Source: Coenobita brevimanus
Lineage: Eukaryota > Arthropoda > Malacostraca > Decapoda > Coenobitidae
Length of the DNA: 64,000 nucleotides
NCBI GenBank assembly: GCA_032717465.1
Contig: CM064690.1
Coordinates: 26,080,653-26,144,652, forward strand
Direction of reading: 5' to 3'
Notes under the pieces: generated by a model
Database searches by the model: none
What the model was told of the DNA's origin: nothing
What the model saw: only the letters and a program-made list of their open reading frames with translations
Made by a program: the position numbers and the translations under genes
Shown: positions 54,691-64,000 of the stretch, piece by piece
How the letters are laid out: each line of letters begins with the position of its first letter
How positions within the stretch are numbered: the first letter of the stretch is position 1

Positions 54691-55804
54691 AACATTCATT
54701 TCATTCATTCATCATCTAATCCAGTGTTGCCCTATTAGAATCTTAGGAGCTCGGGGCTAGCCAAGTTGGTCCTGACCTTTAACCCTCCCAGTGCCGGCCA
54801 TTTTTTTTTTTTTTTGGCTAAAATGATAGATTTTGATATGGAAACAATGAATTTCGCCATTAAAATGCTCACCGAGGCTCGGAAATGAGTTTTATTGAGT
54901 CCTTTATACTCGTGTACAGGTATAGCAGCTCTCTCACGTTCACCACGTACGTGAGAGAAAGCCATTTTCTGTGTAAGGTATACTCAGATATTTATGCTGG
55001 GAAGCTATAGCAATGTTCAGTACATTTTTCTGATTACTTAATACTTCAGCATCTATCAAAATTTGCGTGTCTTTCTCACTGTGAATGCATTATCTTACAC
55101 TTACTTGAAGATAGGTACAACCTGACTTCAGTACGTACGGTCCTGGTACTTACAAGACGGTATTTACAACTTGACTTCACTATATAGTCCTTACACTTAC
55201 AAGAAAATATTTACAACTTACATGAAAATATTTACAAAATGCCTTCACTATGTACAGCACTGGGTGAGGTACACAGGCAGAGTGAGGCAGAGCGAGAGTG
55301 AGGGGGGGAGCGAGTGAGTGTATGGCCTTGACATCATGGGGGATGGTAGAGGAACAGTTACCTTACATGCATGCCAATTTTTACTCGTGAATCTTGAAAA
55401 ATGTGGTCACAGTGTTTTTTTTTTATTTTAAACTGTTTTAAAATGGCACTGGCACTGGCCGCAAAACTATGTCAGACCGTTTTAAAATGGCACTGGCACA
55501 CGGCGGGTTAAGATGAGTGACCAGCCTCACTCATCCCTGAGTGGCATTACATGAGCAATAAACCCCAGCCACTGTGATAAAAACCTGAATCAGCTCAATC
55601 CGATTGGAGTGCCTTAATTACCCACTAAACCACCAGACGCCATAATTTGGTTATTATGGCTATCACCCAGCATAGTAAATGGTTTCCTGGTGTACAGGGA
55701 ACCATTTGGCTTGTCACGTAGTGAAAAGTCACCCATAGACAAGAGGAAAAAATGAAGGAAAGAAGGAAGAGAGGAAAGGGCAAGCACTACATCGAGTGAG
55801 TGGA
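54691..55804 (-). mobile_element. SINE-like composite repeat, copy split by a TTAA element
   Basis: Outer parts 54691-54778 and 55512-55804 together align with 43830-44322: ATTCATCATCTAATCCAGTG, GGGCTAGCCAAGTTGGTCCT, then GATGAGTGACCAGCCTCACT, CAATCCGATTGGAG, and hairpin arms AAATGGTTTCCTG at 55677-55689 with their partner at 55695-55707 (one mismatch). Confidence 0.8.
54779..55511. mobile_element. 733-bp TTAA-flanked DNA element (piggyBac-type, non-autonomous)
   Basis: Begins TTAACCCTCCCAGTGCCGGC then CATTTT and ends AAAATGGCACTGGCACACGG then CGGGTTAA. The termini are inverted and the flanks are TTAA on both sides. A second AAAATGGCACTGGCACTGGC copy lies 50 bp inside the right end. The interior is AT-rich with TATTTACAACTTGACTTCA repeats and a hairpin CTCTCTCACGTTCACC/ACGTACGTGAGAGAAAG at 54931-54960. 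There is no transposase. The empty site is seen in the sister copy at 43.9 kb. Confidence 0.82.
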
Positions 55805-56230
55805 TGGCGTGCCCCCACCTCAATGTGAGAGCAATACAGTATTTAGTTACCTGGGCCATCCCAACGAAGCTAAAGGAACTTTTAACCAGCATGGTAAAGG
55901 GACAGGGGTTCTAGTCCATGAGCCTTGCCGGTGCATGTCCATCTCTTGGTACAAGCTACAAAAGGACAAAATTATGGGGCAAATTAATGAGTACATTTTA
56001 TTGTACATTCACAGTTAGCTTCAGCCTAGTATATTTTATGAACTAGAGGAGTTAGATACTGCCTTCATAAACGTTTTAGAACAAGCTCACTTTTAAACTG
56101 CATAATATTGTAGAGATATTAAGAATTAAATGTAAAGAAACCATTCCTTTCAATATCATATTTATAATTTTGTCTTGCTAACACCACACCATGTCATTCA
56201 GCTTAAAGTATTTCGTAAGAGTTAAGAGAG
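55805..56230. other. Non-coding, AT-rich
   Basis: Nothing recognised. Confidence 0.4.
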
Positions 56231-56234
56231 GACT

Positions 56235-56310
56235 GTATATAACACTTCCAGCTCTCTCAAGCTGAATAAATCATGTAAAGATAACACAAATATCACATAG
56301 TGAAAGGGTT
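56235..56310. mobile_element. Very degraded ACGATTTTATTCAGC MITE (candidate)
   Basis: TCTCTCAAGCTGAATAAATC then ATGTAAAGATAAC and AGTGAAAGGGTTT parallel the right half of the family. Confidence 0.3.
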
Positions 56311-56344
56311 TGTCTGCAAAATATGTTTAGGACAAAAAGACAGA

Positions 56345-56640
56345 TATAGTTCCTCTCTCCCATCCTTCCTGTCATCCTCGCTCCCTTCCTTCCTTGACCT
56401 CTTCGTTCCTTTTCTTCCTCTTCGTTCCTTCTCGTCCTTCCTTCCTTCCTTCTTTCTCTCCTTTACTTCTTACTTCCTGATGTACCCTCCTTCCTTCTTT
56501 CTTTCCTTCTTTCCATCCTTCCGTCTTATTCCTTCCTGTCTCCTTCCCTTTCTCTCTGAACTCCATCCTTCCTTTTTCCTGTCATCCTTCATTCCTTCCA
56601 TCCTGACGTTTCTTTCTTTCCTCCTTCCTGCCTCAGTACC
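56345..56640. repeat. (CTTC)n-rich polypyrimidine tract
   Basis: CTTCCTTCCTTC-type on plus. The 134-codon frame is Ser/Phe/Leu. Confidence 0.85.
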
Positions 56641-57360
56641 TGGCTTAATACTTGCACTCATCACCTGCTGCCTGTCAGTCGAGGCACAAACTAATATACT
56701 GTAGGGGACATCAATATATATGAAAGAGAAGCAAAGGAGTCAGGAACTGTTCCATATACGTCAGCTGTCGACCCTGATTGGGATAACTTATACAAGATGT
56801 TATAAAGCATTTACATATCAACAAAAAGTGAAGTACCTCTGTTAAAGGAAAGACACCTCACCCAGCACCTTCCATAATGATGAGAACATTAAGAAATTCG
56901 ATTGTGATGAATGTGATAAATGGTTTGGCTAGAAAAGCCACTTCACACAACTCCTTCAAATAATCGAAGCAGGAGTGAAGTAATTCGTCTGAAGGCTGCA
57001 AAAATACTAAGAAACATCATTGGAATGAAGGGGCTATCTACGGCAGCTTCATCACGGCAGCTTGCAACATCGAAATTAAGTATAGGCTAAAGATGTCTAC
57101 CATAATAATACACAAATATATTCCAAGTATACACACATACATATACATACATATAAAGTATATACATGTATCTACAACTAAATGTATTATATATATATTT
57201 ATTTTGCCCTAATGAATATCTAAATGATTCACCCATGTAGTGTACCCTTAATTAACCATCCAGCAATCAAAACAAGGAAACATAGTCTCTGAAGGCTGAA
57301 AAGATAATGTAAGTTATCGCATGCAATTAACCAACAACATCTTTTATCTTATAACTATAG
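56641..57360. other. Non-coding, AT-rich
   Basis: TACATATACATACATATAAAG repeats at about 57130-57165. Otherwise nothing; it may be the region upstream of the candidate promoter that follows. Confidence 0.4.
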
Positions 57361-57506
57361 CCATCATAAAAAACGTATGCGGAAACGCCAGCGGAAGCCG
57401 TGGTAGCGCTGCATAGGCCCCGTAGAATGACGCCATCTTGTCATCTCCATCAAAACAAGAAGCGGTGCGAAGTAGGAGCGGAAGAAGTTACACATTTTTC
57501 ACAACG
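57361..57506 (+). promoter_or_regulatory. Candidate promoter / first exon with splice donor
   Basis: About a dozen CpG dinucleotides in 146 bp stand out from the CpG-poor surroundings. The segment contains CGCCATCTTG (the YY1-like element often found at animal transcription starts). It ends ACAACG|GTAAGCGTG, an excellent 5' splice site at 57506/57507. A plus frame from ATG at 57427 (starting MTPSCH) stays open to the donor and meets a stop just after it, as an exon would. On the other strand AAGATGGCGTCATTC gives an alternative start (MASFYGAY...) for a divergent transcript. No acceptor or later exon could be identified, so this is inference. Confidence 0.33.
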
Positions 57507-57784
57507 GTAAGCGTGTTTTAGATATTTTACCTAATTTAGAGAACTGTGGTGGTATGAGGGTTGTGTGGAGGTGAAATAAAGGGGAAAGTAATGTGAGGAA
57601 AACAAGAGAGGTGGGTTGAGATGGTGATGGTGGTGTGGACTGTGGAGGATGGCGAGGCAAGATTTTAGTATAGTTTCACTTCAGTTATTTAATATAAAAT
57701 AGTTTACCACAGATCCCCTCATTGCTGATTGTAGTATGTGCGTCTTTTTTTGAGTAATTAATAGCGGAATGGTTTGGAAACTCG
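57507..57784. other. Downstream of the candidate donor
   Basis: G/T-rich then AT-rich, non-repetitive; would be intron 1 if the exon is real. Confidence 0.3.
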
Positions 57785-58085
57785 TGTATTAGTGTTTGCA
57801 GATGATACTATGTAAAGACGAAGGAAAGCTGCAAGGTTGGTGAATGAGTTTGGGGGACTGAGTGTGTAAGAAATGGAATCTAATGTGGGGAAAATTAAAG
57901 TTATGGTATTGGAGAGAAATGAAGTCACTGAATGTACAGTGAGGGTGAATGAGGAGGAAATGGAAAATGTGATGCTTAAGTACTTGGTAGTGTGATGAGT
58001 ATGGATGGAACTTCAGCGGGTGAAGTGCTTGTAAGGGGTACGGTAATGAAGAAAGGTTGCTGATAAACAGAAAAGTGAGCATGGA
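57785..58085 (+). pseudogene. LINE reverse transcriptase fragment with FADD box
   Basis: VFADDTM at 57796-57816 is the RT catalytic box. After a frameshift come RLVNEFGGLSV, then after a stop SNVGKIKVMVLERNEV and VRVNEEEMENVMLKYLV, the order found downstream of the box in endonuclease-RT LINEs. Frameshifts and stops show it is dead. It could belong to the same family as the 3' ends at 20.3 and 32 kb but does not overlap them. Confidence 0.72.
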
Positions 58086-58183
58086 AGTAAGATAGTCGCT
58101 ACAGTGATCCCTTGATTATAGTGGTTTTCTTTATCACTGCTAGATGAAAATGAGCACTCTGCCATTATCACATTTTATGGCAC

Positions 58184-58214
<31 letters not shown>

Positions 58215-58611
58215 TACCTGAGCTGGATTTTGCCAACAATGCCGGTGCTAAATGTATGGTTTCTAATGGCTTCGAGGCCAAGTGGTAGAGACCACAAACT
58301 CTCGAGACTCCACCCCCTAGCCTCAAAATCTTTTACTTGAAGCCCATGTGAAGTCTGTATGGTATGTCTCTCTTCCTCATTGTACCCTTTTCATCATTTA
58401 CTAATGACCTAACCATACATGTGAGTGTGTACATTTTTAGTTAGTGGGTCTTAATTGTAAAAGAGAGAATTTTGGTTTGGTATTGCACCAGTTAGGATAA
58501 ATCCCATTAGTTCTGTGCTTTTGTCATCCTGCAGTTTCCTTATCATGCACTGTTTTCCTATTTCAGCCATCCTTCATGTCATTTTTTTTATTACCACCTC
58601 AGGTGACTCTT
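58086..58611. other. Non-coding, A run at 58182-58212
   Basis: A 30-bp A run. GGCCAAGTGGTAGAGACCAC at 58279 looks slightly like a polymerase III box A but has no convincing box B. Confidence 0.4.
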
Positions 58612-58705
58612 CACCGAGTGACAAGTCAACTGGTTTTCTTTGAGTCAGGAGACAGTTTACATTGCTAGGTGGCAACCGTATAGCCAAATGGGTGATGCAG
58701 AGCCT
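58612..58705 (+). mobile_element. SINE-like composite repeat, diverged partial copy 3
   Basis: CACCGAGTGACAAGTCAACT, GGTTTTCTTTGAGTCAGGAG, ACATTGCTAGGTGGCAACCG and TATAGCC align with the minus strand of 44140-44055 (ACTGAGTGACAAGCCAAATG ... GCTGGGTGGTAACCATATAACC). The hairpin is degraded. Confidence 0.5.
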
Positions 58706-60650
58706 ACTGTGGTGCCCTTGCTGACCAGGTGGAGAGAAATAAATGCAGCTTCCACTCAGGAACCAAACTTCCCCACTAATCCCTGTGCCTCACTGTGGTG
58801 AGGTGCTGTCAGCTGCATGGGAACATTGGTTCACTGCACAGGATGGCCCTGCAGGTGCAGTTGATGGGTCTCCTCATTCAGACAGACTGGGGTAGCAAAA
58901 CAGCAAAAATTGCTGCTTACCCTGCACTGCTTGTACAGCATTACAGAACAGTCTGCTGTCCCTGGCAGTCCCCCCCAAATTTCCACCACTAGACCAATAG
59001 GTGCACCCAGCCAACCTAGATTAAACTGTACAGCAGACCCTGAATATGACAAACTTTGGCATAATTGGTATCTGGTTTATTGAGCATCATAAAGCCCTCC
59101 GAGCATTCTGTCGGCTATACCGAACAATGTTCGCAAATGGAGCACAGCTTGTTACCCTTTCAAGTGCCTCTGAGCCCATGGAACAGTTTATTTGGCTATT
59201 ACGAACAACGTTAATTATATGTTGTGCATCATATGACCCTTGTGGACAGTTCCCTGCAGTTGGGATGACTTGGAACACAGTTATATATTAGAGTTGGTGA
59301 CCCCTCCACCCCCACCCATTTGTGCCTGGTTGGAGATCTGCCGGTGATGAGTTGGGCAAATTTAGAGCTACTTCTGGTTGGCCTAGGCAGGACCAGAGTC
59401 TGTGGACACTTGGTATCATGTGATTTGCTGCAGTTTTGCTGCGTCTTTCATTGCATTAAACCTTGTGCGAGATTTTGTCGACTTTGACAAATGCTTTTCC
59501 ATTTGATTGTGATAAATGGTTCCTAGTAAGGAATCCCCCAGCACCTCCTCTTGAAAAAACGGAGGAGGATTACCATATTGCTTGACATATAAGAGCATTT
59601 TTTTTTTTTTTTTTCCAACACCAAGACCTTAGCTTGATATTGTCATATTCACATGAATGCACTCATTTATATCACCAATCATTATTATTCATCATTCATT
59701 AGTTTATTACTAAATAAAAGATTGAAAGTAATGCAAATCTGTACCATATAAACATACAAATTAATTCTGCCCATCCATCTGCTTCTGTGCTGAGTTGGAA
59801 CCAGGTGGGATTATGTATATACACTATAAGCATCTCAGTATATATTCAGGACAATTCATTGGTCTACCTTATAAAATTGAAATATGTAAATCCGTCATAC
59901 ATGTATGCATCAGAAATTCCTTCTGTCCACCCGAATCTGTTGAGCTTGACGCAGCTGGGTTTGTCCTCAAGTCACTTGATTGCATGTAAAATATCAGCCT
60001 GATACATACAAAGAGAATATAAAATCACAAAAAGTAAAGGGCAAGAAAAGTTACAAGCACTTATTCTAAAAATCCACTTGCATTGAGGACTTGCAGTTTC
60101 ACTCACCTTCAGACACCAGGTATCACTGATGTCAGTATGTCAACACAGTTTATTTTTGCTGCCCCGATTTTATTTAGGTAATTACACATCTTTTTTAGTT
60201 AGCTTCTGTCTGAACCTGCCCACAACATTTTTAGCCCATACAGTACTCTTCTTTCTCCACTAGACTACTGTATTTAAGCTCAGGTACACCTTTTGTGGTA
60301 AATATTTTATTCAATTTAGGAAGGGTTTATTGTGTTGAAGTTTATTTCCCTTGATCTGTTAGCATGCCCTAGGTGGAGTGACAGCCATGCATATTGTAGA
60401 TCTGATTCCCAAGAGGTTTCTTATCATTGCTATCAAGGAAAGTGGAGTGGTCATAGGCTATACACTTTAATTTACTGTACTGGTTTTCATTACCTCTTAA
60501 TTGCCCTGGACTATGGTAGCATAGCTGCAGGCCCCTGTGCTTGAGCTATGTGCCTCTTCCCTGAAAAGAATCATCTGTTAGCAGCAAGAATAATATGTGG
60601 TAAAAATTGAATGGATCAGTAATCAATCTCACCATTAGTCCCATATATTA
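58706..60650. other. Non-repetitive non-coding sequence
   Basis: About 1.9 kb with only a T run at 59598-59616. Frames of 60-81 codons here show no domain and no clear splice-bounded exon. It could be intronic. Confidence 0.4.
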
Positions 60651-60654
60651 ATTT

Positions 60655-60905
60655 TCCCACTTTTTTACCCACATCTGATTGGGTGGCTGGGTGGGTGTGG
60701 TGGTAGTGGTGGTGTTGATGTTTCTCACTGTTGATATTTATTTAATTGCAGGTGGTTGGCTGGCTGAATGTGCTGGTATAGATCTTATTGGTGAAGACAT
60801 GACAACAAAAGAGTGATGAATATGCTTGGCCTGGGTGCCAACTCCCATGGCAACAGCAAGGTGGGTTAGTGCTCATGTCCTTGCAAAATTACTGTAGCAT
60901 ATCTT
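60655..60905. repeat. Diverged ~250-bp unit, copy 1
   Basis: TTTACCCACATCTGATTGGG, CAGGTGGTTGGCTGGCTGAA, TCTTATTGGTGAAGACATGA and GGTTAGTGCTCATGTCCTTG run colinearly with copy 2 at 61635-61905. ATGAATATGCTTGGCCTGGG before an AAG|GTGGGT donor-like site could be misread as a small exon, but it is part of the repeat. Confidence 0.65.
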
Positions 60906-61634
60906 GAGGAGGATGTAGGCAAGTATTTCCAAGTATAGGGCATACTTTTTCAACATGGTTACTGTACTAAGTCATTGTTAATTCTATTTTTCAGGTCATT
61001 TATTTTTGTCAAGATTTTCTAATGTTAAATAAGAACAGCACTAACTACCCAGTGTTCTGATTCTTATTGGTATTTTGCATGTCCTAGCATGTTTTATTAT
61101 TCGAGCTGTATATATATATTTATGTATTTATGTTTACCTTTTTTTTTTTTTTTTGTGAGATGGAGCCAAGATCAAGATTTGGGGGCTTGCCTGATGACTG
61201 AAAGTATGTTGTCTGTTTAATTGGACAGACTTTTGGTTAGTTATCATAATTGAGTCGTCTCCTGTTCTCTAGACCTTATATATCACAGCATTCTTAGCTT
61301 GGAAAAGTTTGGGATGATATTTTTTTTCTAAAGCTTGCATAAGCAAGAGCATTAAGTATATTCAAAACTTGCAAGCTGTGTGTGTGATATGATTTTTTTT
61401 CTTTGTGTAGACCATTCTGACATGGAGGTGCTTGGAATGGTTGGTAATACAGCTATACTAACCCCTCCTAAGCCAGGAAAAATTTCATCTGGTAGCAGCA
61501 AGAAAAAAGATATATAATACAGTAAATAGATATAAAAATAAATATGGTATAAATACAATATACAGTAAATACATATCAGAATGAAGAGGTTAATAAATGA
61601 ATGTGTCCCTTTGCTGTGTTTGTTTCATACAGTT
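60906..61634. other. AT-rich, non-coding
   Basis: T run at 61138-61154, several TATATAT phrases. Nothing else. Confidence 0.4.
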
Positions 61635-61905
61635 GAAATTTACCCATAGGTGATTGGTTGGTCGAGTTTAGTGTTAGTGATGATGTATTAACTCACAGGT
61701 GATTTGGTTTGCTGGGTGGGTGAGATTTTGGCAAGTGCATCTTATTGGTGGAGGTACGCAGTAAAACAATGATTACTGTGTTTGGTTGAAGCCAGTTTGA
61801 CAGACTACCTTAGCAACCACCTCATGGGTTAATGTTCATAGCCAGTTTGACAGACTACCTTAGCAACCACCTCATGGGTTAATGTTCATATCTTTGCTGA
61901 ATAAT
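61635..61905. repeat. Diverged ~250-bp unit, copy 2
   Basis: TTTACCCATAGGTGATTGGT, CAGGTGATTTGGTTTGCTGG, TCTTATTGGTGGAGGTACGC and GGTTAATGTTCATATCTTTG. It is longer than copy 1 by a perfect internal 50-bp duplication. Confidence 0.65.
61791..61890. repeat. Perfect 50-bp tandem duplication
   Basis: 61791-61840 and 61841-61890 are identical (GCCAGTTTGACAGACTACCT ... AATGTTCATA). Confidence 0.97.
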
Positions 61906-62805
61906 TTTAGTTAATATTTTTGTGAAATAAGATTATTCTTACCATAAGTTAGTTAGTTTTTTTTTTCCTGATGCAATAACCACTAAGTAGGCCTAGTTTG
62001 TGTGTTATTTGTGTTTTCCCTAGTTTATTGTTATTTTAGCTCAAGCAGAGATCAGTGCAACATTTTCCAAACTGATAAATATAACCATCAACCAGCAATG
62101 AGTGGTGTGATGCATGCAAGTAGTGTTAGGTATATTTATTTACTGGTTTGAGTGGTCAGTCACCATGACTTTCTGCTGTTTATTGTTTACTGTACTTGCA
62201 TTTTTTTCTATCACTCTCATGCCACTTGCATTTTTTTTCTTTCCCTCTCATGCCACATAATGTAGTGAGACTTGGTCTTCTTTGCAGGTGTCTTTTTCAT
62301 TTTTAATTTGTCACATAACATATAAAGTTTAGTCATAGAACTGCATTTTTGGTTGCATAGGAGGTTTTCTAGCATTATTTCCTTATCTACCATTATCTGA
62401 TATAATATTCTCTTCAGAAACAACAGCATTATTCAAGAGATTTAGTAGATTGCTCATAAGAGAATCTTGAGTTAAATTATGCTAAATAAATTGCAGAGTA
62501 AAAGGAGCCAGGAAGTATTCTTAACCAACAAGAATATAATCCTAAGTGCCATTTCCAAGCCATGCAGGAGGTAGACTCTGGCTTACTTTTTTAGAGTGGT
62601 TATCCCCAGTATATAGTAGGGTGGTCCAAAAAGATAAATTTTAGATTTTTGCTGCCCAACAAGGCTTCTCATGTTTTTACTGACAAGACATATTTCTGGT
62701 AAAAAAAATTCATCAGATTTGCGCAATATTTGGAGGTTGCACAAACTGAAGGCTTTTCGGAGACACGACGGAAAGTGAATAAATTCAATAAACTTGTAAC
62801 ACTGT
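61906..62805. other. AT-rich, non-coding
   Basis: A short direct duplication TCTCATGCCACTTGCATTTTT/TCTCATGCCACATAATG at about 62215-62260. No gene. Confidence 0.4.
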
Positions 62806-63871
62806 TTAACCCCTTAATCGCGGGGATGTCGGGAGTGTGCTGTGCGTGTCCCGCGGGGATAATCGCGCTTCGACTGACTTTTTATAAATATTTGCCAAAA
62901 ATCGGTTATTAGTCCTAGAATATTATAATTACATAAACATATGGCACATATCTTCAGCTTTCTCTTGGGATGTTTGTTGAGCCTTTGTCGACTACCGTAG
63001 GACTTGTGAAGACTTTTGAAGTTGGGTAACGAAGTCTCCACTTTACACTTCCCGATACCCCGTAATATGGTTACCACTTCCTGATATTATAACTACAAGC
63101 ACTATTCTATGAATTTCAAGTAGTTTGGAATCCATATTCCAAAAAAATAAACGCTGAAAGTGATGTAAATTATAAGCACATATGAACTTTCCACCCGTGC
63201 TCGTTCGTCGTTGGTATTCTGAGGCGGAGCTGTCATTTATTATTTATAAACACACTCACACTTTATATTCCTAGTACTTTATTACACTTATTTGTATATA
63301 CAATATTTATCCATAAGTTTCAGTACTAGTGATTTATTTTCACTCCAGGCATTCACTTTCTTGTTCAGTAAACTAGCATAAAGAATGAAGTTTTCACTTC
63401 CACTTTCATTACTCCAAGTATTTATACCCATTAGAGCGAAGCTTTCACTTTCACTTTCATTACTCCAAGTATTTATACTCGTATTCTTATATTAATAATT
63501 ATTTACATTTCTTTTTACATTCTCTATTTTATTTACATTATTTATATTTCTATTTTATATACACTGTGTTGTGCACTGTCACTTTCAGTAACTTATAAAA
63601 CTATTTTCCGTTGTTCAGTTACATTTACATTCATTGCTTTCACTTGCTATTTACACATTATTTACATTTCCACTTGCACTGTTTTAGAGTCACCAGAAAG
63701 ATCGTGGTCACTGTCCATCATTATCATTAATAAATTAGCCAGTTCACGTTCCACAGCAGAGTCACTTAGCCCTTTACCCCTTCCCACATGAGGTTTAGTA
63801 GGGGTAGAGGTCACAGGGCCCTTTGCAGGGGGCTAAGAAACAGTGGAATTGGACAGGTGCGAATCCGACAT
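62806..63871 (-). mobile_element. One end of a TTAA-CCC DNA element (candidate)
   Basis: TTAACCCCTTAATCGCGGGG at 62806 has the TTAA-CCC form of piggyBac-type ends and a subterminal palindrome CGCGGGGATGTCGG/GTCCCGCGGGGATAATCGCG. The interior (to about 63690) is AT-rich with TATTTACATT repeats. No matching GGGTTAA end was found, so the element may continue past the window or be truncated. Confidence 0.4.
63690..63871 (-). pseudogene. Broken short ORF inside the TTAA element (unknown)
   Basis: From ATG at 63869-63871 the minus strand reads MSDSHLSNSTVS, meets TAG at 63833-63835, then stays open in the same frame through PTKPHVGRGKGLSDS, VERELANLLMIMM and DSDHDLSGDS to a stop near 63680. The Asp/Ser-rich acidic segment is of a kind seen at the N-terminus of many transposases, but no transposase core follows. 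Function unknown; coding origin not proven. Confidence 0.3.
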
Positions 63872-64000
63872 GGTTTCACCTTGAAAGACGACAGTAAACT
63901 GAATGATGTGGCCTAGGGGCAGGGAAGGGTTGACATTGTCAGTGTGGTGACAGCTTTTAATTTATATGCTATGAAATGATTGGCAGGAAATCTAGACAAT
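63872..64000. other. Window end, nothing recognised
   Basis: Unique-looking; no motif supported. Confidence 0.3.

Noticed and set aside
54331..54708. 125-codon minus-strand frame
   Set aside because: Overlaps the edge of the SINE-like repeat, has no domain, and the frame does not continue through plausible splice sites.
58795..59291. Frames of 65-81 codons at 58.8-59.3 kb
   Set aside because: Overlapping on both strands with no homology that I recognise; lengths are expected by chance.
60752..60850. Small coding exon between CAG and AAG|GTGGGT
   Set aside because: The segment aligns with a diverged repeat copy at 61690-61860 in which the reading frame and the donor are not kept.

Overview
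The window looks like an intergenic or intronic stretch of a large, repeat-rich animal genome. I infer a decapod crustacean (crab, shrimp or lobster) from the extreme density of long dinucleotide and trinucleotide microsatellites, the many 20-85 bp minisatellites, the kilobase-scale polypurine/polypyrimidine tracts, and the mix of non-LTR retrotransposon debris, tRNA-derived SINEs and short inverted-repeat DNA elements. No conserved host marker gene was found, so the species call is inference. I found no operon, phage, CRISPR, rRNA or functional tRNA gene, and no intact host protein gene. Nearly all longer open frames are translations of microsatellites (poly-Leu, Ser, Val, Ile-Tyr, Arg-Glu, Thr-His) and are not annotated as genes.

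Layout. 0-5.4 kb: 16/20-bp and AATCACCC-type minisatellites, the second split by a 5'-truncated LINE with a reverse transcriptase (RT) relic (2.70-3.86 kb, minus). 5.05-5.6 kb: a 38-bp minisatellite made of one arm of a palindromic element. 6-9 kb: purine tracts. 9-17 kb: microsatellites, a 22-bp array, an A-rich array with a 41-bp core, and several miniature inverted-repeat elements (MITEs). 17.2-21 kb: a SINE-like head, pyrimidine tracts and a CTTACGATCTT minisatellite broken by a MITE and by an RTE-like LINE 3' end. 23.8-25.4 and 37.2-38.8 kb: two diverged copies of one ~1.5 kb unclassified repeat in opposite orientation. 25.8-31.3 kb: GATAG, CACCACA and CCCTACC arrays. 32-33.3 kb: two more LINE ends, one with a perfect 15-bp target-site duplication, and a GAGTGCGT array. 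33.3-51 kb: mostly purine or pyrimidine tracts, microsatellites, repeat copies and a 32-bp array. 52.4 kb: a clear tRNA-derived SINE between two (TA)n blocks.

From about 53 kb the sequence changes. Microsatellites thin out and it looks like ordinary AT-rich non-coding DNA with older repeats. It holds a 733-bp TTAA-flanked element inside a SINE-like repeat whose empty counterpart lies at 43.9 kb, a CpG-rich segment with a good splice donor at 57.4-57.5 kb (the only candidate for a host gene start), an RT relic with a FADD box, a diverged duplicated unit at 60.7/61.7 kb with a perfect 50-bp tandem duplication, and one end of another TTAA-CCC element.

What ties the window together is repeat dynamics. 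At least four families of short palindromic or terminal-inverted-repeat elements recur on both strands, insert into minisatellites and into each other, and one appears to have seeded a minisatellite. No operating gene system can be demonstrated.
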